Positions 1-4,992 of a stretch of 9,035 nucleotides of DNA are shown here, in pieces (the stretch's first letter is position 1; each line of letters opens with the position of its first letter). The position numbers were made by a program, and so were the translations under genes. The stretch covers positions 1-9,035 of the forward strand of contig JADFHG010000116.1 of assembly GCA_022567365.1 (NCBI GenBank). The letters run 5' to 3'. This stretch comes from Planctomycetota bacterium. GTDB taxonomy: Bacteria > Planctomycetota > Phycisphaerae > UBA1845. The notes below the pieces were generated by a model that was not told the origin of the DNA, did no database searches, and saw only the letters and a list, made by a program, of their open reading frames with translations.

Positions 1-799
1 ACGCATGTAGAACGGCCGCGAGCGCGGGCGCTGCGCCGATTGGCCCCTCGGGAAGCGCGGCCAACCGCGCAAGGGCGCCGTGGTCCAGGGCGTCATTCGG
101 TGTCCATTCCTCCACAAGATAGGGCCGCAACCCGGATTCCAAAATCAACCGCCACCCGGTCGCGCGAGAACGGTCAGTCAGGATGCGTTCCAGTTCCATC
201 CATATTCGCTCCGTGCTGATCGCGCGTAGCTTCGGCGCGTGGACCCGTAGGGCGCTCATCGTGTCCGGGTCTATCGCGAAGTCGAGGGCCGCCGCGAATC
301 GAACCGCGCGGAGCATGCGGAGGTGGTCCTCGCTGAAGCGATCGCCCGGGTCGCCGATCGTGCGAATGACCCGCGCGGCGATATCGGCCCGTCCGTTCAC
401 GTAATCGAACACGCGATCTTCCAGCGGATCGTAGAATAGCCCGTTGATCGTGAAATCGCGGCGGGCGGCGTCCTCGCGGTCGGTGGCAAACGTCACGCTG
501 TCGGGGCGACGCCCGTCGGAGTACGCACCCTCGGTGCGAAACGTGGCGACCTCGATGTCGTGTCCGAACTTCCGTACGAGAATCACGCCGAATTTGGCGC
601 CGACGCGCCGCGCCCTTGGGTATAGTTCGGTGAGGCGATCCGGGGTGGCGTCGGTCACGACGTCGTGGTCCTTCGCGGGCCGCTCGAGCAACATGTCGCG
701 CACGCAGCCACCGGCGAAAAGCGCGGTGTATCCGGACGCACGGAGCTGCTTGATGATCGCGACGGCGGCTTCGCGGTTGTCGTGCTTCGTTCTGGTCAT
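1..799 (-). CDS. cca: CCA tRNA nucleotidyltransferase / poly(A) polymerase family (partial, C-terminus outside window)
   Basis: The enzyme adds or repairs the 3'-terminal CCA of tRNAs using CTP and ATP, without a nucleic-acid template, in the cytoplasm. The reading frame starts at the ATG at 799-797 and stays open to the window edge, giving about 266 residues. The class II nucleotidyltransferase head is clear: GG at residues 30-31, the following VRD at 33-35, the metal-binding DxD as D44-H-D46, IEVATFR at 82-88, and RRDFTINGL at 113-121. These are followed by a neck-type segment beginning near FSEDHLRMLRAVRF. The DHDVVTD version of the DxD motif differs slightly from the commoner DIDIAT. The start overlaps the stop of rsmD as ATGA, so translation is probably coupled and the two genes form one transcript. 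Sequence alone does not separate full CCA-adding, A-adding and poly(A) polymerase activities. The family is certain. Confidence 0.92.
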   Translation of the reverse strand, partial: MTRTKHDNREAAVAIIKQLRASGYTALFAGGCVRDMLLERPAKDHDVVTDATPDRLTELYPRARRVGAKFGVILVRKFGHDIEVATFRTEGAYSDGRRPDSVTFATDREDAARRDFTINGLFYDPLEDRVFDYVNGRADIAARVIRTIGDPGDRFSEDHLRMLRAVRFAAALDFAIDPDTMSALRVHAPKLRAISTERIWMELERILTDRSRATGWRLILESGLRPYLVEEWTPNDALDHGALARLAALPEGPIGAAPALAAVLHA

Positions 800-1419
800 G
801 TCGAGAAGAATGTTACGCCATGGGTGCCAAACGTGCGACGGTCGAGAATGCGCCAATTCGGAATCGAGTCGAGGCCGAAGTCGACGTCGGATTCATGGTG
901 TAGGACGATCATCGAATCGTGCTCGGCATGTGAATGGGCCACGGCAGCTAGAAAACAGCGGACATTCGCCGTGGGTGACGTATCACGCGAGTCTCGGTAG
1001 GGGGGGTCGAGAAAGAACAGATCGAACGGTAGGGGGGTAGGTGCCGGTGGGGGGGTAGGCGCCGTTGGTGTTGGAGCCGCCGTGCGCGGCGCCTCGGTCC
1101 ATGCATCGAGCGTGACGATTCTGGCGAAGGCGTTCGCATCGACGGTGGCGATGTTTCGTCGCAGCGCTGCGAGCGCGCTGCGGTCCCTCTCGAAGAATAC
1201 GCAGGAGGTCGCGCCGCGCGAAAGTGCCTCGAGCCCGAACGAACCACCGCCGGCGAATACGTCGGCCACGGCGAGGGACGGTAGGGCGTTTGGACAATCG
1301 AAGTGATTCCCGAGCATTCCGAAGATGGCTTCCTTTACCCGGCTCGGCACCGGACGGGTCACGTCACCGGGCGGCCATTCGATCTGCCGCGAGCGCCACT
1401 TGCCCGCGATGATGCGCAT
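796..1419 (-). CDS. rsmD: 16S rRNA (guanine(966)-N(2))-methyltransferase RsmD family
   Basis: RsmD methylates N2 of G966 in 16S rRNA using S-adenosylmethionine. The protein of 207 residues begins MRIIAGKWRSRQIE, the usual RsmD opening, so I place the start at 1419 rather than at the in-frame ATG at 1491, which would add a proline/arginine-rich stretch of 24 residues. SAM-binding motif I reads DVFAGGGSFGLEALSRGA, and the catalytic motif is FFLDPPY. TRPVPSRVKEAIFGML near the N-terminus is also family-typical. Between motif I and DPPY there is a Pro/Thr/Ala-rich insertion encoded around 1032-1090 that contains a six-residue repeat (APTPPP, APTPLP) and is not normal for the family. No good Shine-Dalgarno site is visible. 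The stop TGA at 798-796 overlaps the ATG of cca by four bases. Identification is secure; only the insertion is odd. Confidence 0.93.
   Translation of the reverse strand: MRIIAGKWRSRQIEWPPGDVTRPVPSRVKEAIFGMLGNHFDCPNALPSLAVADVFAGGGSFGLEALSRGATSCVFFERDRSALAALRRNIATVDANAFARIVTLDAWTEAPRTAAPTPTAPTPPPAPTPLPFDLFFLDPPYRDSRDTSPTANVRCFLAAVAHSHAEHDSMIVLHHESDVDFGLDSIPNWRILDRRTFGTHGVTFFST
1032..1065. repeat. 18-bp-period tandem repeat inside rsmD
   Basis: The sequence ggggggtaggtgccggt at 1032-1048 recurs 18 bp later, with two changes, at 1050-1065. The period is six codons, so the frame is kept, and it encodes the APTPPP/APTPLP repeats in RsmD. A run of seven G lies at 1049-1055. It looks like local slippage-driven expansion within a surface linker. 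Confidence 0.75.
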
Positions 1420-1472
1420 GGGTGGACCGGGGGCGCGTCCGCCGGAGGGGCGTCCGGTCGATTGTCGCGACA

Positions 1473-1502
1473 TTGACCGTCTTGCTGACACGGTTGTATA
1501 AT
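1473..1502 (+). promoter_or_regulatory. Sigma70-type promoter of the cysteine-cluster operon
   Basis: TTGACC at 1473-1478 (five of six to the -35 consensus) and a perfect TATAAT at 1497-1502 are separated by 18 bp. Transcription would begin near 1509, leaving an untranslated leader of about 53 nt before the ATG at 1562, which has AAGGA at 1552-1556. The promoter lies in the divergent space between rsmD and the plus-strand operon. No comparable promoter was found for rsmD. Confidence 0.75.
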
Positions 1503-1561
1503 CCCGTCACCTGTGCCGAGAGGCAAGTTGCACTCAAACGACCAGCGCTAGAAGGAAGACT

Positions 1562-1987
1562 ATGGGTTCGGTTCTCTGCGAACAATGTCCGGCCGCTTGC
1601 TGTCGATATTTGGCTCTGCCGATCGACCTGCCGCGCACGCAGCGCGACTACGACGATATCCGCTGGTATCTCATGCACGAGGGAATCAGCGTCTTCGTGG
1701 AGGAAGGGGACTGGTTCATTCAAATCCAAACACGGTGCAATAACCTCGGTGCGGACAATCTTTGCCAGATATACGAGGAGCGTCCGGAAATCTGCGCCGA
1801 ATACGAGGCACACGATTGCGACTATTGCGGCGGCGACTACGGCTATGACCATTTCTTTTCGCACGCCAAGCAGCTCGAGGCGTTCTACGAGAAAAAGACA
1901 GGGCGAAAGCTGGGCGTCGGACATGTGGGCAACGGCAAGCGGCGCGGTGTCACGGTGCGCGCCAGGAAAGCCGTAGCGAAGAGGTAA
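1562..1987 (+). CDS. YkgJ-type cysteine cluster protein
   Basis: A 141-residue protein rich in cysteine, matching the YkgJ/CxxCxxxCC zinc-or-iron-chelating family, whose biochemical role is generally undetermined. The N-terminal cluster is CEQCPAACC (C6, C9, C13, C14). Further cysteines follow at C59 (TRCNNL), C68 (DNLCQIYEERP), C78 (EICAEY), C86 and C89 (DCDYCGG). The CxIYxxRPxxCxxY pattern is the family hallmark. The C-terminal 30 residues are basic (KKTGRKLG, NGKRRG, RARKAVAKR). There is no signal peptide, so it is probably cytoplasmic. The start ATG has AAGGA five bases upstream and a strong promoter 60 bases upstream. It is the first gene of a probable operon, and the next start lies 14 bases after its stop. 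Metal binding is inferred from the cysteine spacing, not shown. Confidence 0.87.
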   Translation: MGSVLCEQCPAACCRYLALPIDLPRTQRDYDDIRWYLMHEGISVFVEEGDWFIQIQTRCNNLGADNLCQIYEERPEICAEYEAHDCDYCGGDYGYDHFFSHAKQLEAFYEKKTGRKLGVGHVGNGKRRGVTVRARKAVAKR

Positions 1988-1988
1988 A

Positions 1989-1993
1989 AGGAG
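1989..1993 (+). promoter_or_regulatory. Ribosome binding site deciding the GTG start at 2002
   Basis: AGGAG, within aaaaggagagg, sits eight bases before the GTG at 2002-2004. There is no ATG nearby in the frame, so this Shine-Dalgarno site fixes GTG as the initiator of the lipoprotein gene. Confidence 0.7.
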
Positions 1994-2001
1994 AGGCATT
2001 C

Positions 2002-2766
2002 GTGCGGTGCGTTTTGGCCGGCGTTTGGGCGACTGCGTTGGTGATCGCCGTACCGGGGACGGTAGGGGGGTGTGTCGGGGGTTCGCTGGCGTCGGACTCG
2101 GGGCCGCTCCGGGCGAATGATCGCTGGTCAACGTCGGGGCGTCAGAAGGTCCACGTCGGCGAGGAAGTGGCGTTCGACTTCCTGCTCACCGACTGGTTGG
2201 GGCGCCCCATCTTTCCCGGCGCGGTCGCGGATTACTGCGCGGTCCTGGTCGGCCCGGACAGAATCGAGTGCGAACCGGGGCTGGACGGACGATTCTCGTT
2301 TTCGTACCGATTCGACCGCTTCTCGCCGGGAGACAAAGTCAGGGTGGTCGCCAGCGCTTACCGGGAGCGTGGATACCGCGACTATGGGTATGTGCAGGGT
2401 GCCTGGTTGCCGAGCAGCAGTGCTCGCGAGAAGCCCGACACGAGGGTCGCGCGCGACGCAATCACGATCGACATCTATCAACTCGAGATCGAACTCGCCG
2501 TACCGCGGCGCCTCGACGAGCTTCTGGCCGAGACCGGTGTATTGCGGATCCGCCGTTCGGACGGGGCGCTGACCAGCGTGTACCTGGACAAACCCGATCG
2601 ACCGGGCTTCGCGTTCACCGGACCCGATGATGGGGGAGGCTACCGCGTGCGGTTTGTTCCGCGCGGAGATCAATTGAACCCGACTGGTACGACGTCGGTG
2701 GAGTTTACGATTCGCGACACCGCCGGCCGGGCCTATACTGTGAGCAAGACACTCGAGACCCCGTAA
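2002..2766 (+). CDS. Putative lipoprotein of unknown function
   Basis: A 254-residue protein with no family I recognise. The N-terminus is a short hydrophobic signal (VLAGVWATALVIAVPGTVGGC) ending in VGGC at 21-24, a plausible lipobox, so the mature protein would begin at C24 and be lipid-anchored on the cell envelope. The rest alternates polar and hydrophobic residues in a beta-rich pattern (for example KVHVGEEVAFDFLLTD, GRFSFSYRF, DKVRVVASAYR, YRVRFVPRGD, SVEFTIRDTAGRAYTVSKTL). This suggests two Ig-like or similar beta-sandwich domains, roughly 45-120 and 155-254, separated by a Tyr/Gly/Ser linker. GTG is the start, with a good ribosome binding site. It sits 14 bases after the cysteine-cluster gene and 44 bases before the HYExAFE gene, so all three are probably co-transcribed. 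The beta-sandwich reading is inference. Confidence 0.78.
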   Translation: MRCVLAGVWATALVIAVPGTVGGCVGGSLASDSGPLRANDRWSTSGRQKVHVGEEVAFDFLLTDWLGRPIFPGAVADYCAVLVGPDRIECEPGLDGRFSFSYRFDRFSPGDKVRVVASAYRERGYRDYGYVQGAWLPSSSAREKPDTRVARDAITIDIYQLEIELAVPRRLDELLAETGVLRIRRSDGALTSVYLDKPDRPGFAFTGPDDGGGYRVRFVPRGDQLNPTGTTSVEFTIRDTAGRAYTVSKTLETP

Positions 2767-2810
2767 CCCGACAAGGCGATTCGAGCGAAACAGCGCGACC
2801 GAGCCGACGA

Positions 2811-3317
2811 ATGACCCGTCGATACATCCATTACGAAGCGGCGTTCGAAGACTACGTCAGATCGCGCGGTTGGCCGTACGTGCCGGTGCTCGAGCAGCGC
2901 AGGGTCATCTTCTCCGGTGCCCGGGTCAAGTCGTTCGATCTGATGGTGTATCCCCCGACGCAGCTCAAGTGGCTCGTCGACGTGAAAGGTCGGAAGTTTC
3001 CGTACGACCTGATGGGTGGGAAGCGATTCTGGGAGAACTGGGTGACGCGGGCGGATCTCGACGGGCTCTCGCGTTGGGAGGCGGCTTTTGGAGACGGGTT
3101 TTCCGGTGTTTTCGTCTTCGCGTATTGGTTGACGACACCCGCGACGGCCCAGCCCACGGTTCAGGTGCACAAGTACAAAGAGCAGTATTATTCCTTCTTT
3201 TGGGTCTCCGTCCGTGCGTATGCCGCCGTGGCGCGGGGTCGATCGACCAAATGGGACACGCTTTCTCTACCGGCGAAGGCGTTTCGCAAGCTTGCGAAGC
3301 CGCTGGACGAAATATGA
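2811..3317 (+). CDS. HYExAFE family protein
   Basis: A 168-residue protein with HYEAAFE at residues 7-13, the defining signature of the planctomycete HYExAFE family. No function is established for it that I know of. The first 65 residues follow the order seen in small PD-(D/E)XK nucleases: a helix with an acidic residue (E9 or E13), a glycine-ended helix (SRGW), then a beta strand with D43 (KSFDLMVYPP), then a strand ending D57-V-K59 (LKWLVDVKGRKF). After that come aromatic-rich segments (GKRFWENWVTRADLDGL; FSGVFVFAYW at 97-106). No signal peptide is seen. The ATG at 2811 lacks a visible Shine-Dalgarno site, but the signature starts just six residues in, which supports this start. It closes the operon and is followed by a GC hairpin at 3326-3342. 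Family membership is firm; nuclease activity is a hypothesis. Confidence 0.9.
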   Translation: MTRRYIHYEAAFEDYVRSRGWPYVPVLEQRRVIFSGARVKSFDLMVYPPTQLKWLVDVKGRKFPYDLMGGKRFWENWVTRADLDGLSRWEAAFGDGFSGVFVFAYWLTTPATAQPTVQVHKYKEQYYSFFWVSVRAYAAVARGRSTKWDTLSLPAKAFRKLAKPLDEI

Positions 3318-3325
3318 AGGGCGAT

Positions 3326-3342
3326 CGCCGCCGCGGGCGGCG
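3326..3342 (+). terminator. GC-rich hairpin downstream of the HYExAFE gene
   Basis: CGCCGC at 3326-3331 pairs with GCGGCG at 3337-3342 around a five-base loop, nine bases after the stop codon, followed by ttgtcc rather than a real T-run. It could be a weak intrinsic terminator separating the operon from the promoter at 3393. Confidence 0.45.
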
Positions 3343-3392
3343 TTGTCCAACCCGAAAGGCAACCGCGTTTGCGCACGGGATGCGGATAGCGC

Positions 3393-3420
3393 TTTACCGG
3401 ACCCTTTTGGGGCCTATAAT
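3393..3420 (+). promoter_or_regulatory. Sigma70-type promoter of the small membrane protein gene
   Basis: A perfect TATAAT at 3415-3420 follows TTTACC (four of six to the -35 consensus) at 3393-3398 with a 16-bp spacer. The expected transcription start, near 3427, falls on or next to the ATG at 3428, which implies a leaderless transcript. Confidence 0.7.
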
Positions 3421-3427
3421 GGGGTGC

Positions 3428-3685
3428 ATGAACGGTGTAGATAGAATTCGATGTCGGCCGGCGGGCCTGCCTGTGCCTCGCACACGGACAGGCCGCACCT
3501 GTATGTCGGCCGTTTGTGCTTTTGCCGTCGGCGTCCTGTGTTTGACCAGTAGTGTGGTGGCCCAAACGCCGGCCCGTCTGCCGCCGGCGGACAAGGACTT
3601 CCTGCACTGGCTCGTGGGACTCGGTGTGGTCTTGCTGATCGCCGTGGCAGCCTTCCTGAATCCGAAGCGTACGCACCAGGGCTAG
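3428..3685 (+). CDS. Small exported membrane protein of unknown function
   Basis: An 85-residue protein. Residues 1-25 are arginine-rich. Residues 26-45 form a hydrophobic signal-like stretch (SAVCAFAVGVLCLTSSVVA) with a possible cleavage before QTPARLPP. A second hydrophobic segment, WLVGLGVVLLIAVAAFL, lies near the C-terminus and ends in the basic tail NPKRTHQG. The result would be a short periplasmic piece with a single C-terminal membrane anchor. The frame is open well upstream, but the ATG at 3428 is chosen because a strong promoter ends at 3420. An alternative start is the ATG at 3503 (MSAVCAF), which would give a more ordinary signal peptide of about 20 residues. No Shine-Dalgarno site is present for 3428. 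Downstream lie 346 bases of structured non-coding DNA before the next gene. Function unknown. Confidence 0.68.
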   Translation: MNGVDRIRCRPAGLPVPRTRTGRTCMSAVCAFAVGVLCLTSSVVAQTPARLPPADKDFLHWLVGLGVVLLIAVAAFLNPKRTHQG

Positions 3686-3740
3686 CCGCGGATCGGTAAC
3701 GACCTTCCATCCGGCGGCACGCTTCGCGCTGGCGGTAGCA

Positions 3741-3833
3741 GTCCGTTGAAGAAGTTACGGACGCCCCCGGTGGCGGTCGTTGAGCACCCAAGACGTGGGT
3801 CAAAGACACCGCTATCGGGTTGTTCAAGAGGCC
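3741..3833 (+). repeat. Structured intergenic repeat, copy 1
   Basis: First of three related imperfect palindromes in the window. It opens with the hairpin GTCCGT (3741-3746), a 10-base loop, and ACGGAC (3757-3762). The core CCCGGTGGCGG at 3766-3776 is identical to copy 3. GCGGT (3773-3777) pairs with ACCGC (3808-3812), enclosing TTG/CAA and the hairpin ACCCA-AGACG-TGGGT (3786-3800). It closes with GTTCAAGAGGCC. It starts 55 bases after the stop of the small membrane protein gene. The relationship to copies 2 and 3 was seen by eye. Confidence 0.72.
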
Positions 3834-3981
3834 ATTGGCACCTTATTTGCAAAACGTGTGGAATGGGCTTGCCACCGCCGCAACCGGTTTGCCGGCCCGC
3901 CCGCTTGCGGGCGCTGCTGCCGCGCCGAAGACTTGACTTCTTCAACCGCCCGCCGGCACGCCACGAATTGTTTGCCCAAGA

Positions 3982-4001
3982 CCCGCGCCTTCGGGCGTGG
4001 G
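3982..4001 (+). promoter_or_regulatory. UUCG-tetraloop hairpin in the leader of the gene at 4032
   Basis: CCCGCGCC (3982-3989) pairs with GGCGTGGG (3994-4001), eight pairs including one G-U, around the loop TTCG closed by C-G. This is the exceptionally stable cUUCGg arrangement. It ends 30 bases before the ATG at 4032 and has no following T-run, so it is more likely a leader structure or processing barrier than an intrinsic terminator. Confidence 0.6.
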
Positions 4002-4011
4002 ATCAGGGCCT

Positions 4012-4023
4012 TCTCCGGGGAGA
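4012..4023 (+). promoter_or_regulatory. Ribosome binding site within a small hairpin
   Basis: GGGGAG at 4017-4022 lies nine bases before the ATG at 4032 and supports that start over the out-of-frame ATG at 4025. The same bases belong to the palindrome TCTCC-GG-GGAGA at 4012-4023, so the site could be partly closed by local folding. Confidence 0.55.
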
Positions 4024-4031
4024 CATGAATC

Positions 4032-4316
4032 ATGCTCACCAAACGTTCGGTTATTGTCGGACTGGTCGGTCTGAACCTACTCCTACTGGCCGGGTTGGTT
4101 CTCGGGAGCTATTCCCTGCCGGCCGCCTATGCCCAGGCCGCCGGACGCGCGGGGGAATTTCTCTGCGTGACCTGCGGCGTTACCGGTCAGGACTACGATG
4201 TCCTCTATGTGCTCGACCTGCCGGAACGCAAGCTCCACGCGTTCATTCCGACCATTCCGTCGGGCAAGCTGGAGTACGCGACGCAGCGGGATCTGAAAAA
4301 GGACTTTCAGCGCTAG
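4032..4316 (+). CDS. Small membrane-anchored or secreted protein, paralogue of the next gene
   Basis: A 94-residue protein of unknown function. Residues 5-26 are strongly hydrophobic (SVIVGLVGLNLLLLAGLVLGSY) after MLTKR, followed by LPAAYAQAAG, a possible signal-peptidase site after AYA. The remaining 60 residues form a small domain with LCVTCGVTG (a CxxC pair), then YDVLYVLDLPERKLHAFIP and KLEYATQRDLKKDFQR. The pattern LYVxDxxxxxLxxx...K(L/I)Exxxxx-L is repeated in the gene at 4441, and the two align from end to end by eye, so I call them paralogues. The start has GGGGAG nine bases upstream. Repeat copy 2 begins three bases after the stop codon. A small envelope protein is the likeliest reading; nothing shows a biochemical role. 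Confidence 0.82.
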   Translation: MLTKRSVIVGLVGLNLLLLAGLVLGSYSLPAAYAQAAGRAGEFLCVTCGVTGQDYDVLYVLDLPERKLHAFIPTIPSGKLEYATQRDLKKDFQR

Positions 4317-4318
4317 CG

Positions 4319-4402
4319 GTCCGCTAATGAAGTAGCGGTCGCCCGTCGTGGAGGCCGTCAAGCCTGGGTCACCTACGCAGCCGTCGGGGTCTTCAACGGC
4401 CC
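4319..4402 (+). repeat. Structured intergenic repeat, copy 2
   Basis: The first 22 bases match copy 1 position for position at 15 sites and form the hairpin CCGCTA (4321-4326), a six-base loop, TAGCGG (4333-4338). One stem pair is T-A in copy 1 and C-G here, a compensatory change. The middle is about ten bases shorter than in copies 1 and 3: TGGGTCAC at 4365-4372 is kept, but its ACCC partner is missing. The end, GTCTTCAACGGCCC, read on the other strand resembles the beginning of copy 1. It fills most of the gap between the two paralogous small genes. Confidence 0.68.
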
Positions 4403-4440
4403 ACCAGCGGCTGGTCCGAGCAAAGAAGGAGATTTGAGCG

Positions 4441-4794
4441 ATGGACAACAAGAACTTCGCGATCGGCATTCTCTCGACGACGGCCGTCATCCTGCTCGTG
4501 GGGCTGATGGTCATTCACAGCAGACCGGAGACGACGTTCGCCCACGGAATGACCACGATCGGCGGCGACTATCGCCTCACGGTGGGTCGTCTCTCGGGTA
4601 CCAATAGCACCGTCGAGGAATTGCTCTACGTTGTCGATGGCGCGACCAAGGGCCTCAACGTCTACAAGTTCAGCGTGGCGAACCGAAAGATCGAGATGTT
4701 GCATGCGATCAGCCTGGAAGAGATGCGCAGGGCATCGCAGAACGCGCAACCGCCTCCCGCCAAAAAGAAGAGGCGTCGTGGGCGAAGACCGTAG
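4441..4794 (+). CDS. Small membrane-anchored protein with a basic C-terminal tail
   Basis: A 117-residue protein of unknown function. A signal anchor lies at about residues 7-27 (AIGILSTTAVILLVGLMVI), preceded by MDNKNF. The body has the same order as the gene at 4032: a beta strand with TVGRLSG, then EELLYVVDGATKGLNVYKF, then NRKIEMLHAISLEEMRR. It differs by a C-terminal extension ending in KKKRRRGRRP after a proline-rich hinge (NAQPPPA). The tail could bind nucleic acid or acidic lipid head groups, depending on topology. The start is supported by AAGGAG at 4426-4431, nine bases upstream, the best ribosome binding site of this cluster. It probably belongs to one transcript with the gene at 4032. 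No terminator is visible after it; a MITE-like element begins 39 bases after the stop. Confidence 0.83.
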   Translation: MDNKNFAIGILSTTAVILLVGLMVIHSRPETTFAHGMTTIGGDYRLTVGRLSGTNSTVEELLYVVDGATKGLNVYKFSVANRKIEMLHAISLEEMRRASQNAQPPPAKKKRRRGRRP

Positions 4795-4832
4795 TGCCGC
4801 GTCGCGCATAAACTTGCGGGTTGGGCGGCAAC

Positions 4833-4992
4833 CTAAATCCGTAACCGTTCACGGGGTCAAGACCCTGGAAAACAAGGGGTTCTTCGTGAATTGAAGCTAC
4901 CGAGAAGCCTTCAAACTATGGATCCCCTGGCCGAAAATGCCGTTTCTGGGCCGTGAGCGAGGATTCTACCCTGTGAACGGTTACCTAAATCC
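4833..4992. mobile_element. MITE-like element with terminal inverted repeats and 8-bp target duplication
   Basis: The element itself is 4841-4984 (144 bp). Its ends are GTAACCGTTCAC (4841-4852) and GTGAACGGTTAC (4973-4984), a perfect 12-bp inverted repeat that extends to 17 bp with one mismatch (GGGT at 4854-4857 against ACCC at 4968-4971). It is bordered immediately on both sides by the identical octamer ctaaatcc (4833-4840 and 4985-4992). No transposase is encoded, so it would move only with help from elsewhere. The geometry of ends plus target duplication is what supports the call. An alternative is two inverted copies of a short REP-like motif. Confidence 0.68.

Larger units (their letters stand above)
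3686..4031 (+). other. Gene-free structured intergenic region
   Basis: Nothing here reads as a convincing gene. Besides repeat copy 1 it contains a perfect 11-bp inverted repeat, gttgaagaagt at 3745-3755 against acttcttcaac at 3936-3946, which could enclose the whole stretch in one large fold. It also holds GCCCGC-TT-GCGGGC at 3899-3912, a UUCG hairpin at 3982-4001 and a hairpin over the ribosome binding site at 4012-4023. If transcribed from 3393, it would form a heavily folded leader for the gene at 4032. Confidence 0.6.

Noticed and set aside
444..1040. A 198-codon plus-strand open frame opposite cca and rsmD
   Set aside because: It is antisense to two genes with clear catalytic motifs and has serine/arginine-rich shadow composition.
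1364..2131. A 255-codon minus-strand open frame opposite the YkgJ-type gene
   Set aside because: It covers the divergent promoter region and lies antisense to a protein with a convincing cysteine pattern; no family features.
3746..4327. A 193-codon plus-strand open frame over the structured leader and the start of the gene at 4032
   Set aside because: It runs through the repeat and the hairpins, is Arg/Pro-biased, lacks a ribosome binding site and overlaps the better supported gene at 4032 in another frame.
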